A DNA stretch of 64,000 bases from Micromonospora sediminimaris (GCA_900112325.1 FOLJ01000018.1:99825-163824), one strand, 5' to 3'; positions 1-8,685 are shown, counted from the stretch's first letter. Program-made: numbers and translations. The notes: generated by a model from the letters alone, not told the origin.

Positions 1-1
1 C

Positions 2-100
2 ACCGCCAGCCTGACCGCGATCCTCGAAGCGGCCTGGACCGGGGACCGGGCCCGAAGCGCCCTCACGTCGAGCAGAAACAGTGACCGGCCTTCCACTTGA
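2..100 (+). CDS. C-terminal end of an unidentified gene entering from the left edge
   Basis: An open frame with no start runs in from the window edge and stops after 32 residues. Its codons have the G/C third positions expected of this genome and the peptide (TASLTAILEAAWTG...) reads like a helical protein tail. Too little is present to name a family. It could also be a chance open frame. Confidence 0.3.
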   Translation, partial: TASLTAILEAAWTGDRARSALTSSRNSDRPST

Positions 101-531
101 CGCCGAGTCCCACGCCGTCCTGCTGAGCAGGTTTACGTGTCGTCAGGCGGGTTCTCCCCCGGCCGCCTCAGCCGCGATCCAGCCAGATCAGCCGGTGAAG
201 TCAGCAACGTACCCGGCGAGCGACATGCCATCCGACGCACCACCGCCGACGGTCACCCAGCCCGCATCCCCCGGGCCGTCGGCGCGACCACGCCCCCGGC
301 CGGATACGCGACGACCCGCGTCGGATGTTCGAAGTGCACAGTCAGGAAGCGCCAGGCCGCCCTGTTCAGCTCCGGTTGCCGGGAATTGCTGCTTTCGGTC
401 GCCCGCACGAAACAGCAGCGGAGCACCCGTGCGATCCCGCAGCACCCGGCCGAGGGCCAGCCGCTCCGGGCAGCGTCCGCAGGTCAGAAACCCTTCGTCG
501 GAGCATCGAAGCCGGCAGAGAGGCGGGTGCG
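101..531. other. Gap with no intact gene, possible decayed minus-strand gene
   Basis: No convincing intact gene is seen here. On the minus strand, short stretches look coding but lie in different frames, for example RAAWRFLTVHFEHPTRVV around 310-370 and a tail WVTVGGGASDGMSLAGYV near 190-250. This pattern suggests a decayed gene with frameshifts. No family is recognised. Confidence 0.3.
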
Positions 532-963
532 GTGGATGATCTACGGGTGACGGAACGCAGACGAGCGGCAGCGGTGATCGTTCGCGATGGTTGCGTACTG
601 ATGGTTCGGGAGCGAAGCCTCGGACCGTCCGGGCGACACGACGGCCTGGAGTACTGGACGCTCCCAGGCGGTGGCATTGCGGACGGAGAGACCCCCGAGG
701 AAGCCGTGCGACGCGAGGTTGAGGAAGAGGTCGGACTGACCCCACTCAGTACTCGCTACCTCATTGATGTGCCTTATCCGTCAGGGCTCACGGCATGCTT
801 CGCGGTGACTGTGGCCGACGGTGAGCCCCGGGTCGGCCACGACGAACTGCCCTGCGATTGCCCGAGCCTGGTTTCGGTGGACTGGGTCCCGCTGCCAGCC
901 GTGAACCCCGAAACAATGGGTGCTCCCATCCCAACCATGATCGTGGTGTGGCCCGCACTCTGA
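532..963 (+). CDS. NUDIX hydrolase
   Basis: The protein (about 143 residues) is a NUDIX-fold pyrophosphohydrolase, a family that cleaves nucleoside diphosphates linked to another moiety; the substrate cannot be told from sequence. The NUDIX box is complete: a glycine-rich GGGIADGE, then REVEEEVGL, with the glutamates that bind the metal. The GTG at 532 is chosen because AGAGAGG lies 8 bases upstream at 517-523; a GTG at 547 is an alternative. The open frame extends further upstream but that part lacks similarity to the fold. The gene stands alone beside AT-richer DNA. Confidence 0.8.
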   Translation: MDDLRVTERRRAAAVIVRDGCVLMVRERSLGPSGRHDGLEYWTLPGGGIADGETPEEAVRREVEEEVGLTPLSTRYLIDVPYPSGLTACFAVTVADGEPRVGHDELPCDCPSLVSVDWVPLPAVNPETMGAPIPTMIVVWPAL

Positions 964-1029
964 CGGTCGCGCAAGCAGTACAGCCACCGCGCATCTCCGA
1001 CCGGTTGACGGGCGAAAGGGACGACCACA

Positions 1030-1143
1030 ATGGACAAGCCGAGGCAGCCAGCGGGACCAGGTGGGGACCTCACGGTCCGCGCGAGGTATGGGCGGCATGC
1101 GGCCGACTGCACGGCCTGGAGCGCTACCGGACGGCGCACCTGA
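1030..1143 (+). CDS. Possible small protein of 37 residues
   Basis: A short ATG-initiated frame encodes a basic peptide ending in an arginine, histidine and cysteine containing motif (RARYGRHAADCTAWSATG). It sits in the 276-base gap between the NUDIX gene and the kinase. There is no strong ribosome binding site. The peptide resembles no family I can name, and it may be chance. Confidence 0.25.
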   Translation: MDKPRQPAGPGGDLTVRARYGRHAADCTAWSATGRRT

Positions 1144-1245
1144 CCGCCGTGGTCCCCTGAGCCCAAATCGGCGACCCGGATACCTCGCTGAGCGGGTTCT
1201 TCATACCGCGTTTCTGAACTGTGATATCAACGGTACAATGTGAAA

Positions 1246-1896
1246 ATGAGGATTATCGGCATCGAGGGGCCGTGTCTTTCGGGGAAGTCAACCCTCATAG
1301 CGGACTTGGTTGGCCGTCACAGATCAGTGGTCCATTGCTCTGAATATGTCACGGCTGCCCAAGGCGATCAAACGCCGCCGTTTGATCCAGGTTCCACGGC
1401 TGGACAGGTCGCAGCCTTCCGATACTTTGCTAATCTCGAACGACATCGAGTGGTTACTCCTCCCACCATACAATCCCGTACCACCCTGCTCCTCGATAGA
1501 ACCATTGACACGCTTTTAGCACATTGTTACGCCCTTGATCTATTGAAGGGGTACGGCAGCTATCCGACGGCCAGAGCTTCCCTGTCCAACATGTCTTACC
1601 TGGTGCCAGACATCACGATTCTTCTAATCGCCGACACTAAGATCCTCCGAGGCCGACACAGTGGACGGGCAGACCTTCCGGGCGAGTACTTGGATGATGA
1701 GTTCGTGGAGGCGTTCTATGAGTACTTTTTCAGGGAGCGTTTAGTTTCAAGAAGCCTTTGCCTGGTTCGAGTTACCAACGGACCGGTAGCGCTACCGCCC
1801 GGACTCCTTGACCCACTGCCGATCACTTCACCTGATCGACCCCTGTCGCCAGGCGCGCCATACCCATTCGCTTCGAGGAAAGAACCTCACCGCTAG
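1246..1896 (+). CDS. P-loop kinase, nucleoside/thymidylate kinase-like
   Basis: A soluble protein of about 216 residues. The N-terminus carries a Walker A motif (GIEGPCLSGKST, residues about 6-17) of the form found in small nucleoside and nucleotide kinases. A later TLLLDRTIDT segment could be the DR(T/S) region of that fold. The phosphate acceptor is unknown. GTG 1240 is an alternative start; neither has an obvious ribosome binding site. Third positions are much less G/C-rich than elsewhere, which suggests transfer. Its last 69 bases overlap, tail to tail, the end of the glycosyltransferase on the other strand. Confidence 0.65.
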   Translation: MRIIGIEGPCLSGKSTLIADLVGRHRSVVHCSEYVTAAQGDQTPPFDPGSTAGQVAAFRYFANLERHRVVTPPTIQSRTTLLLDRTIDTLLAHCYALDLLKGYGSYPTARASLSNMSYLVPDITILLIADTKILRGRHSGRADLPGEYLDDEFVEAFYEYFFRERLVSRSLCLVRVTNGPVALPPGLLDPLPITSPDRPLSPGAPYPFASRKEPHR

Positions 1897-2592
1897 AGAA
1901 TTTTGTATGGTAAACATTCGCCAGCTGGGCCACGCGTCATACCTACGACATGATGGCCATACGATTGCATCTTGAATCAGCACCCCCCCAACTCCGCCGT
2001 CTTCGAGATCCTTAGAACTGGCCCTTCGGTACAAATCAGCATCTTCACCCATCACTAACTCGGGATCATAGCCGCGCGCCTCATCGAATAAGTCTCGCCT
2101 GAAGATCTGACTAACGCCCTGACATGGCCCTCCGCGACTGCGCTTCCAATCCCAGTACGCACACAGAAGCCATGAACCAAGCTTCTTCGGCATGTAGATC
2201 GCTCTAAAAGCGCCAACTCTGATTGGTCGCCTATCGAGCTCCCCGACCAATATCGAGAAGGCATATTCCGAAACTGTCACGTCTGCGTCGATAAAGACGA
2301 GATAGTCGCCAACCGCTGCCCGCGCTCCGGCGTTTCTTGCCGCCCCTGCTCCTCGCTGGCCATGCCTCACTACAGTGGCCCCGGCAACTTGGGCTACTAT
2401 CCGAGTGTGATCGGAGGAGGCGTTATCCACCACGATAAGCTCGAACCGGACTCCAGTCCTCTGCGCCGAAATTTGGATCGATGAGAGTGTCTTCGGAAGA
2501 TAGCTTTCCTCGTTGTATGCAGGCACGACTATCGAGAAGAATGGCCGCTCGGGAGAGCGTAACGGTGGTGAACTTCGTTCTGCGTCAGTCAC
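1828..2592 (-). CDS. Family 2 glycosyltransferase
   Basis: A GT-A fold glycosyltransferase of 254 residues that would transfer a sugar from a nucleotide donor. It opens with SIVVPAYNEE, followed by VVDNASSDHT and FIDADV, the acidic DXD-like metal site, and later GEDADLYRR, a likely catalytic acidic region. No membrane segment is evident, so it is probably a cytoplasmic enzyme. The GTG at 2592 overlaps the stop of the upstream gene by 8 bases, so the two are probably translated together. Codon use is less G/C-rich than the core genes. Acceptor and donor cannot be inferred. Confidence 0.8.
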   Translation of the reverse strand: MTDAERSSPPLRSPERPFFSIVVPAYNEESYLPKTLSSIQISAQRTGVRFELIVVDNASSDHTRIVAQVAGATVVRHGQRGAGAARNAGARAAVGDYLVFIDADVTVSEYAFSILVGELDRRPIRVGAFRAIYMPKKLGSWLLCAYWDWKRSRGGPCQGVSQIFRRDLFDEARGYDPELVMGEDADLYRRASSKDLEDGGVGGVLIQDAIVWPSCRRYDAWPSWRMFTIQNSLAVRFFPRSEWVWRAWRQGSIR

Positions 2593-3085
2593 CCCGCATC
2601 CCACCGCTCCGCGCACTTCGGAAACCGTCCAACAACCCCGCAAGTTCCGAACGCGCCTCTCGTGACTGCCTAACGGCTTGTTCCAGGGAGGACGCCTCTT
2701 TGAGCGACGTTAATTCTTCGAGCAATGACTCGAGCCGTTCATGCAAGCTAGCATTGTCCGAGATAGTGCGGAACTGGAATACCGCCTGCCATGCCTTTCG
2801 TCGCGCCTCTCGCACCTTTGTGGACAACTCGTCATCTCCGAACGAGATGTCCTTCCCGTCGGCGCGCTTCTCCCACACCCTGTGTAGCCGGCTGAGTTCT
2901 ATACTTCGGTAGTCGAGAATCGCCGCCGCCGCAGATGACAGGGCCGCTGCGGCAGTCTGCCTTTCCTGTACCGCCAGGTGGCGTATCGCTTCCGACCTGG
3001 CCTGTCGCTGTGACAGGAACCCCGTCAAGCCTGAGCCAAATAGCGTGCCCACAACACCAACAACTGCTACCAGGACCGATTCCAT
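2585..3085 (-). CDS. Membrane-anchored coiled-coil protein, unknown function
   Basis: 166 residues. The first 25 residues form one membrane segment (VLVAVVGVVGTLFGSGLTGF), and the rest is charged, rich in E, R and Q with heptad-like spacing, which suggests a coiled coil facing the cytoplasm. The ATG at 3085 follows a strong AAAGGAGG site. It overlaps the following glycosyltransferase gene. Proteins of this plan are common next to phage or defence genes, but no function can be assigned. Confidence 0.65.
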   Translation of the reverse strand: MESVLVAVVGVVGTLFGSGLTGFLSQRQARSEAIRHLAVQERQTAAAALSSAAAAILDYRSIELSRLHRVWEKRADGKDISFGDDELSTKVREARRKAWQAVFQFRTISDNASLHERLESLLEELTSLKEASSLEQAVRQSREARSELAGLLDGFRSARSGGMRGD

Positions 3086-3282
3086 TTCCAGCCTCCTTTC
3101 CGTCCTCGATGATTCGCGCGTCGCGCCGGGTTCTTCCGTTGGCATATATGTTCGCTGCAGATCAATGGGGTTCTGGTTTCGCGCATGGCGAGGCCGTCTG
3201 TCGCGGCGGCGGGCGTGTCTTTTGGAGTCCTCCGGTCGTTGGGTCTCGGAAGATCTTCCAGGCTGAAGTGGAGTCGGTCGCA

Positions 3283-3813
3283 ATGCGAGAAACTAGCGCC
3301 GAGTTCTTTTTGACTATGACAGAAGTTGCTGGCACGCTTATCGGCACATTCCTCATTGGAATCTTTTTCTACCTCGACTCGGACCTGCACAAGACCCGCC
3401 AGGGCGCAGCTGCGGCCGACCGTTACCTCCGCTCTGGAGTGCGGTGGGTCTTTTTGGTCTTGGCCGTGCCGCTCATCGTGTCCCTCACACTCGCCGGCCT
3501 GGAGCCGATATGGGGTGCTCTTACCTTCATCGCGCTCTCGGCCCTGCTCGTTGCCGCAACTGCCGACACGACCCACCGTATAGTCGCTCGCGGCAGCTCA
3601 GCCATCTCGACCGCGTTCGTTGTCAACGAAATCATCTCCACGGCAGCGGTCGCCGTCCTTGTCACGCTGCCGTGGGTGCTTGGTGGCTGGGTGCCACCGC
3701 CATCTGCCTTCGTGCCCTCACTTCTGCTGGCCTTGGGATCTGGCTTCTTCAGCACCGTGGCGCTCGTCATGACTCTCTTCGGGCCGGCCCGGCAAGACGA
3801 CACCCCTGCGTAG
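3283..3813 (+). CDS. Polytopic membrane protein, unknown function
   Basis: 176 residues with about five hydrophobic segments, beginning at FFLTMTEVAGTLIGTFLIGI and ending near the C-terminus. The protein is almost entirely membrane. ATG 3283 is chosen because the membrane topology starts directly after it and GTGGAG lies about 9 bases upstream; a GTG at 3268 is possible. It is divergent from the coiled-coil gene ending near 3085, leaving about 200 bases for promoters. No family recognised. Confidence 0.6.
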   Translation: MRETSAEFFLTMTEVAGTLIGTFLIGIFFYLDSDLHKTRQGAAAADRYLRSGVRWVFLVLAVPLIVSLTLAGLEPIWGALTFIALSALLVAATADTTHRIVARGSSAISTAFVVNEIISTAAVAVLVTLPWVLGGWVPPPSAFVPSLLLALGSGFFSTVALVMTLFGPARQDDTPA

Positions 3814-3900
3814 CACCGGCCGTGCGCCTGGCCAGCATGACCGATCCGTGCTCGAGCAGGTCGCGGGCTACAGTAGCGTCGGCCGTGCTCAGATAACTTG

Positions 3901-4020
3901 CCGGCACGGCGCGACCGGTCGGGATTCGTCGAGGGTGCCTGCGGGTCCGAGGCACAGGTAGTAGGCCAGGTCCGTGGGGTCGGTGATGCTGCGGCGGATC
4001 AACAGCCAGTGCCCGTGCCG
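3901..4020 (-). pseudogene. Internal fragment of an IS701-type transposase
   Basis: The minus strand from 4020 to 3901 reads GHWLLIRRSITDPTDLAY then YLCLGPAGT in one frame. I recognise this as a conserved internal block of actinobacterial IS701-family transposases, where it precedes the AGTRWAVEECF region. Similarity stops sharply on both sides: upstream codons are unrelated, and downstream the frame hits a stop near 3890. No terminal repeats or other parts of the gene are seen nearby. It is a dead remnant. Confidence 0.7.
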
Positions 4021-4534
4021 AACCGACGACCCCTCGTTACCACCAGTAGCCATTCCGACCTTGTCATTGGCTGCCGAAAGTCAGCACTGAGCTGCGCAGA
4101 CATGATTAAGCGATGATCGCTACTTGTCACTGGTTGTCACTCACGGGCGGGGGTTTTCGGGGGGTAAACGGGGGCCGACAGGGCGCGCCAGTCCATCGCG
4201 TCCCGCTCCCTACCAGCAGAACACCCGTCACCAAGGGAGCGGCGCGCTCCTACCCATCGCTGCACGCCCGCCACAGGCATGGGGGTTCGTGTCGGTGGGG
4301 CGACGTCGACCACCAATCCATAATCGTCGTTCGCGGCGAGCTGCGACTCACGCCCAGGTAACCCGGCCGCTGGCGTCGGCGAGCAGGTCGAACGAGCACA
4401 CGAGCGCGCCCTGCTCTCGGCGGCGGCCGATGACGTACCACCGCGGTCCCGGTCGGCCGGATGGTACTGGTGGCGGCGGTGACCGTGCTCGCCGGCCTGG
4501 CCGCGGCGATCGCACGCGAGCGGCGCCCGTGAGT
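4021..4534. other. Gap with no intact gene
   Basis: No intact gene is seen. On the minus strand about 4348-4480 a coding-like tail (WYVIGRRREQGALVCSFD...) ends in a stop at 4348 but has no recognisable beginning. Together with the neighbouring transposase fragment this suggests debris of past insertions. Confidence 0.35.
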
Positions 4535-5218
4535 TCATGACCGGGAGCCGGGCGTGGCGTCGCGTCCCGGGGTGACCAGGCCACTCTCGTACGCAACCAC
4601 GACGGCCTGTGCTCGGCTGGCGAGGCTAAGCTTGGTCATCGCCCGATGTAGGTGGGTCTTGACCGTCGCCTCGCTGACCACCAGTCCGCGTGCGATGTCG
4701 CCGTTGGTCATGCCGGTGCCGACCAGCCGCAGCACCTCGATCTCGCGAGCGGTGAGCCCCCGCAGGTCAGGTAGTGGCGTTTCGGGGAGGTGGGAGTCTC
4801 GGGTGTATGCCTCGATCAGGCGTCGGGTGACCGTGGGGGCGAAGAGCATGTCACCGGCCGCCACGGTCTGAATGGCCGCGATGAGGCGATCCGGTGGCGT
4901 GTCCTTGAGGAGAAATCCGCTGGCGCCGGCGCGCAGAGCGGCGTAGACGTACTCGTCCAGGTCGAACGTGGTCAGCACGAGGACCCGTGGACGGTGCGTC
5001 GCGTCGGCGAGGATGCGTTCGGTGGCGGTCACCCCGTTCAGGCGTGGCATCCGGATGTCCATCAGGATCACGTCCGGACGGCGAGCCTCCGCCTGGATCA
5101 CCGCCGTCTGGCCGTCCTCGGCCTCACCGGCCACGGTGAGACCCGGTGCGGCATGGATCAACGCGGCCAGCCCGGCGCGAATCAGCACCTGGTCATCGAC
5201 GACGAGCACGCTGGTCAT
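4535..5218 (-). CDS. NarL/LuxR-family response regulator
   Basis: 227 residues: an N-terminal receiver domain with acidic pocket D8/D9, phosphoacceptor D54 in MDIRMP and the conserved T and K positions (LTTF, LLKD), then a LuxR-type helix-turn-helix at about 150-212 (LTAREIEVLRLVGTGMTN). It would bind DNA as a phosphorylated dimer. Its start overlaps the histidine kinase stop by 4 bases (ATGA), so the pair is co-translated. Likely targets are its neighbours, perhaps the lipoprotein gene transcribed away from the kinase, but no operator is identified. Confidence 0.93.
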   Translation of the reverse strand: MTSVLVVDDQVLIRAGLAALIHAAPGLTVAGEAEDGQTAVIQAEARRPDVILMDIRMPRLNGVTATERILADATHRPRVLVLTTFDLDEYVYAALRAGASGFLLKDTPPDRLIAAIQTVAAGDMLFAPTVTRRLIEAYTRDSHLPETPLPDLRGLTAREIEVLRLVGTGMTNGDIARGLVVSEATVKTHLHRAMTKLSLASRAQAVVVAYESGLVTPGRDATPGSRS

Positions 5219-6444
5219 GCACGGCCCTCCCCTGGCTCAGCCCACTCCGCTTCCGCGTCCGGCGTGGGTAACGTGAGCAAGACCTCGAATCCACCTTGTG
5301 GCCGGCTGCCGGTGACGAGAGTTCCACCATAGACTCGGGCGCGTTCGCGCATCCCGATCAGTCCGTGCCCGGGCTTGGCGTCTTCTCGTGATTCGGCCAT
5401 GCCGCGGCCCGCATCGCTTACCCGAACCACGAATCGGTCGGCGTCGTAATGCAGAGTCACTGTGGCGCAGGTCGGGCCGGCGTGCCGCAGGACGTTTGTC
5501 AGGCACTCCTGGATCACGCGGTACGCGCACAGGTCAAGGCCGGCCGCGAGGGGGCGTGGCACGCCGACCACCACCACCTCGACTGGAACGCCCGCCCCGC
5601 GTACCCGCTCCACCAGCTCGTCGAGGCGGTCGATGCCCGGTGAGGGTTGGTAGGTCTCGCCGTCGGGCGCACCGTCGACCTCGTCCGCGTCGACGTGCAG
5701 CACCGCCAGCACCCGACGCATCTCCCGCAACGCCTCACCACTCGTCCGCAGGACCGTTTCCAGCGCGGTGCGCGAGGTTACCGGATCGGACTCGAGTACG
5801 TACCTGGCCAGCCCCGCTTGCACGGAGATGACCGACATGTGGTGCGCGACCACGTCATGCAGCTCTCGCGCGATATGCACCCGCTCCTCGGTGACCGCAC
5901 GGCGGGCCCGCTCCTCGCGGTCGCGGCGCAACCGCTCCGCGAGTACGGCGAGGCGTCGGTTGCGCTCCGCCAGTTGCTGGGCGCGGTTCCCGAAGTGCCA
6001 TACGACAGCAGTCCAGACCACGCTCTGCGCCAAGGCAGCCCACGCGAAGCCGGTGCCGAGGGCGAGTCCACCGTATAGCCATACCGTGGCCACCACAACG
6101 GCGGCGGTCACGCTTATCCGGGATGGCCGGTGGGCGGCCACCGTGTACAGCGCCAGCAGAGCTCCCGCGCTGTTCACCACCGGCCAGTAGCCGGTGGCGA
6201 TATACCCCACCCAGAGTGTGCAGTACAGGAGCAGCACGGAGCTGGGAGCCCGCCGGCGCGCCACCAGAGTCGCGTTGACCAGGCATGTCAGTGCGTAACC
6301 CACGCCGTCGAGCTCGCGGAACTGCTCCGGCGGATCCTGCCGGCCGAGCACCAGGCTGACCGCGGCGGTCGCCCCCGCCAACGCCACATCTACCAGCAGC
6401 GGATGCCGGTCCGACAGTTGCCTCAGGTGCGCCACCGCTCGCAT
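5215..6444 (-). CDS. NarL-type sensor histidine kinase
   Basis: 409 residues. About five hydrophobic segments in residues 15-150 form the membrane sensor, with little extracellular loop, followed by a coiled stretch and a HisKA_3 dimerisation domain with phosphoacceptor H196 in ARELHDVVAHH, then an HATPase_c domain ending about residue 395 with the DAGRGM and GHGLIGMRER nucleotide-binding motifs. The signal is unknown; short-loop sensors of this class often respond to membrane or envelope state. It is the first gene of the two-gene operon with the regulator. Confidence 0.93.
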   Translation of the reverse strand: MRAVAHLRQLSDRHPLLVDVALAGATAAVSLVLGRQDPPEQFRELDGVGYALTCLVNATLVARRRAPSSVLLLYCTLWVGYIATGYWPVVNSAGALLALYTVAAHRPSRISVTAAVVVATVWLYGGLALGTGFAWAALAQSVVWTAVVWHFGNRAQQLAERNRRLAVLAERLRRDREERARRAVTEERVHIARELHDVVAHHMSVISVQAGLARYVLESDPVTSRTALETVLRTSGEALREMRRVLAVLHVDADEVDGAPDGETYQPSPGIDRLDELVERVRGAGVPVEVVVVGVPRPLAAGLDLCAYRVIQECLTNVLRHAGPTCATVTLHYDADRFVVRVSDAGRGMAESREDAKPGHGLIGMRERARVYGGTLVTGSRPQGGFEVLLTLPTPDAEAEWAEPGEGRA

Positions 6445-6613
6445 GCCCGCGAAGGTTAACGGGGCGGGCGGCGGCGCCTACGACGAGGGTTTACCCGACG
6501 TGCTCTTTGTTCAACCACTGGTAGCAATACATCAATCGATGGATGGATGATGTGACACGGCATGATTTCGTACCTTCGTTCCCAGCCACAGCCACTCACC
6601 GGAGGAGGCGAGG

Positions 6614-7579
6614 ATGGGACGACGAGGTCGGGTGACAGCACTTCCGTGGACCGGCTTGACCCTGACTGCCGCGTTGTTGGCGTCCGGATGTTCGGGGACC
6701 GCCGCGGAGGCGGACCACTCCCTTGGAGTCCCGGACCTGCCGCCACCCGGGGCAGCCACCTCAATTGTCCTGCCACTGGACGACTATGTGATCAGCCCGG
6801 AGGAGCAGGAGCGGGCGGATCGAGCCCAGGCGGCACTGGAGGTGTCGTGTCTGAGCCGGTTCGGCCTGACCTGGTCCGGGCCGGACGAGCCGGACCTGTT
6901 GGCCGGCCGGGCGATACTCGCCGCAGGGCTGGCCGAGCGGTTTGGGCTCGTCGATGAGGCACAGGCAGTCGCGCATGGCTACCACCCGCCGCGCTGGAGC
7001 ACACGGGGGTTGATCGCCTCGCGGGAGCACGCTCACCACCACGAGCCTCCGGCGGATGTGGCCGGGGTGCTTTTCGGACAAATATCCACTATAGATGGCG
7101 ATTCGGTGCCGGCGCAGGGGTGCCGGGGTGAGGCCTCTCGCCAGCTTTCGGCCAACACCCGTCCGCTGGCCACCATTTCGCTTGTCACGCGCCTTAAGGA
7201 GGAGGCGGCGCGGGAGGCCGCCACCGATGACCGGGTTACCGCGATGTTCGACGCGTGGAGCGCCTGCATGGCGGAGGCCGGCTACCACTACTCGACACCG
7301 ATGAGTGCCGCCCGGGACCAACACTGGCGCCGCGCCCCGAAACCGTCGCCCCAGGAGATCACTGTGGCCAGAGCGGACGTCGCCTGCAAGACAGCGGTCG
7401 GCTATCTGGACACCATAGTGGAGGCCACCGCCGAGTCCCAGCGAACCCTCATTGAGTCCCACGTTGACGAGCTGGATCGGGTGAAGCAGTCGCTCACCGT
7501 CGCGGCGCACAACGTCACCACGGCTCTCAGCTCGCACGTCCTGTCCGACCAGGGGAGGTGGAGCCCAACCCATCGATGA
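6614..7579 (+). CDS. Secreted lipoprotein, unknown function
   Basis: 321 residues with a signal peptide ending in a clear lipobox, LLASGC, so the mature protein would be lipidated at Cys26 and face outside the membrane. The rest is soluble, helical, with several scattered cysteines (VSCLSRFGLTW, DAWSACMAEAGYHY) of a type seen in hypothetical lipoproteins of Micromonospora and Streptomyces. A strong GGAGGAGG site precedes the ATG. It is divergent from the two-component pair and 34 bases ahead of the small secreted protein, so both may be outputs of that system. Confidence 0.8.
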   Translation: MGRRGRVTALPWTGLTLTAALLASGCSGTAAEADHSLGVPDLPPPGAATSIVLPLDDYVISPEEQERADRAQAALEVSCLSRFGLTWSGPDEPDLLAGRAILAAGLAERFGLVDEAQAVAHGYHPPRWSTRGLIASREHAHHHEPPADVAGVLFGQISTIDGDSVPAQGCRGEASRQLSANTRPLATISLVTRLKEEAAREAATDDRVTAMFDAWSACMAEAGYHYSTPMSAARDQHWRRAPKPSPQEITVARADVACKTAVGYLDTIVEATAESQRTLIESHVDELDRVKQSLTVAAHNVTTALSSHVLSDQGRWSPTHR

Positions 7580-7613
7580 AATCTGTCAATCGAAACTCGG
7601 ATCGGAGGAGACT

Positions 7614-7988
7614 ATGCGACGCAGGATCAGCGCGCTACTGGCCGCAATCGGCATCGGCACGGCGGCCTTGTTGGCCGCACCGACCCCGGCGAGCGCCCAC
7701 GGCGTGAGCCAGGGCAACGACTACGCCCGACATTCGTACAACGGTAGGGTCCTCACCATCTGTGACGCGGAAGACGACGGGCACCGGGTCTGGGCGGGGT
7801 ACTACACCAGCGCGTCGTACTCGTACCAGACCGCACCTGTAATCTACGGCAGCAACACGTCGGGCGTTGACTGCACCACGTACGAACTCTCCCACGTGCT
7901 GACGAACCTCCGGGTCGTTGAGGACAAACCAGGCAGCAGCAGTAACTACTACGGGTCGTGGCATGGCTACCCGGTAGCGGGTACCTGA
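7614..7988 (+). CDS. Small secreted protein, unknown function
   Basis: 124 residues with a classical signal peptide cut after PASA (about residue 28), leaving a mature domain of about 96 residues rich in Y, S and N with two cysteines that could pair (VLTICDAEDD and GVDCTTYEL). GGAGGAG lies before the ATG. It follows the lipoprotein by 34 bases and is ended by a strong hairpin. Similar small secreted proteins are frequent in actinobacteria but none is assigned a function here. Confidence 0.75.
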   Translation: MRRRISALLAAIGIGTAALLAAPTPASAHGVSQGNDYARHSYNGRVLTICDAEDDGHRVWAGYYTSASYSYQTAPVIYGSNTSGVDCTTYELSHVLTNLRVVEDKPGSSSNYYGSWHGYPVAGT

Positions 7989-7993
7989 CAACT

Positions 7994-8045
7994 CCGGGCC
8001 AGGGCACTCACGGCAGCGCCGCTGATCATGGATGCCCTGGCCCGG
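7994..8045 (+). terminator. Strong hairpin after the secreted protein gene
   Basis: A 13-bp perfect stem (CCGGGCCAGGGCA with TGCCCTGGCCCGG) encloses a 26-base loop that itself contains a small GGCAGCG/CGCTG-like hairpin. It starts 6 bases after the stop codon. No U-run follows, as is usual in high-GC actinobacteria. Confidence 0.6.
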
Positions 8046-8331
8046 CAGCGTGCCGGGCGCGGCAGGATGGAGTTTGTGACCACCGATCCGCCTCTCCCGC
8101 TGCTCGGCCCAGCGGGCGTCGACCAGTTGCATCGGCGGAGACAAGTGCGCACCGGCCGGCAGATCCGTACCGGCAAACAGCGCCCACAGCACGTCGAATC
8201 GATACAGTATCGCCTGACGCTCGACATGAGCGCTCGCGGCGGTGAGCTCTGGCCGCAGGATACCCAGGTAATCAACTCTCTTGACGTTCCATTCCGCCTC
8301 AGCGATCATCCGCCGAACATTCGCCGCGTAG
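8046..8331. other. Gap with a possible minus-strand gene fragment
   Basis: No intact gene is assigned. On the minus strand from about 8309 downwards a coding-like stretch begins MIAEAEWNVKRVDYLGIL and stays plausible for about 80 residues before becoming arginine- and proline-rich and running into the antisense of the secreted protein. It may be a decayed gene that lost its 3' part. Confidence 0.3.
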
Positions 8332-8580
8332 TTAATACTCCAGCCGCACCTGGTGGAGTTGGAGTCTTCGCTGGTAGTGGGTTGTTCTAGCGCAGTATTG
8401 GTGTCGTCGTCGCCATCGTGACCATCAATGGATGTGGTCGAAGGGTCGGGCGGTGGTGATCAGGTGTGCCAGGAGACGTCGGACCTCGCCGAGGGGAGGG
8501 GAATGAGGCCGTCATCGGATCCAGCGCCCCCTTTTGGCCTGTGCGGCGGTGACGGCGAGGTAGGCGTGGGCGCACAGAAC
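8332..8580 (-). pseudogene. C-terminal remnant of an IS701-type transposase
   Basis: The minus strand reads LCAHAYLAVTAAQAKRGRW, then after an in-frame TGA, GEVRRLLAHLITTARPFDHI, a second TGA, WSRWRRRHQYCARTTHYQRR and the terminal QVRLEY before TAA. These are the conserved C-terminal blocks of actinobacterial IS701-type transposases. Two in-frame stops and the loss of everything upstream show it is dead. Together with the fragment at 3901-4020 it indicates at least two separate remnants, because their order on the strand is not that of one gene. Confidence 0.75.
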
Positions 8581-8685
8581 GTGAATGCTGTCTGGCTGCC
8601 GTTGAGACGGCTTTGAGCGTGGGCCACGAGAATCACGAACTTGGACCCCGACCGCGGAAGCGCTGTGAAGGCAGGACCGTTGCCT

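Noticed and set aside
7635..8309. A 224-residue minus-strand gene over the secreted protein
   Set aside because: Its second half is antisense to a gene with a signal peptide and good ribosome site; only the first 80 codons look coding, so it is listed as possible debris.
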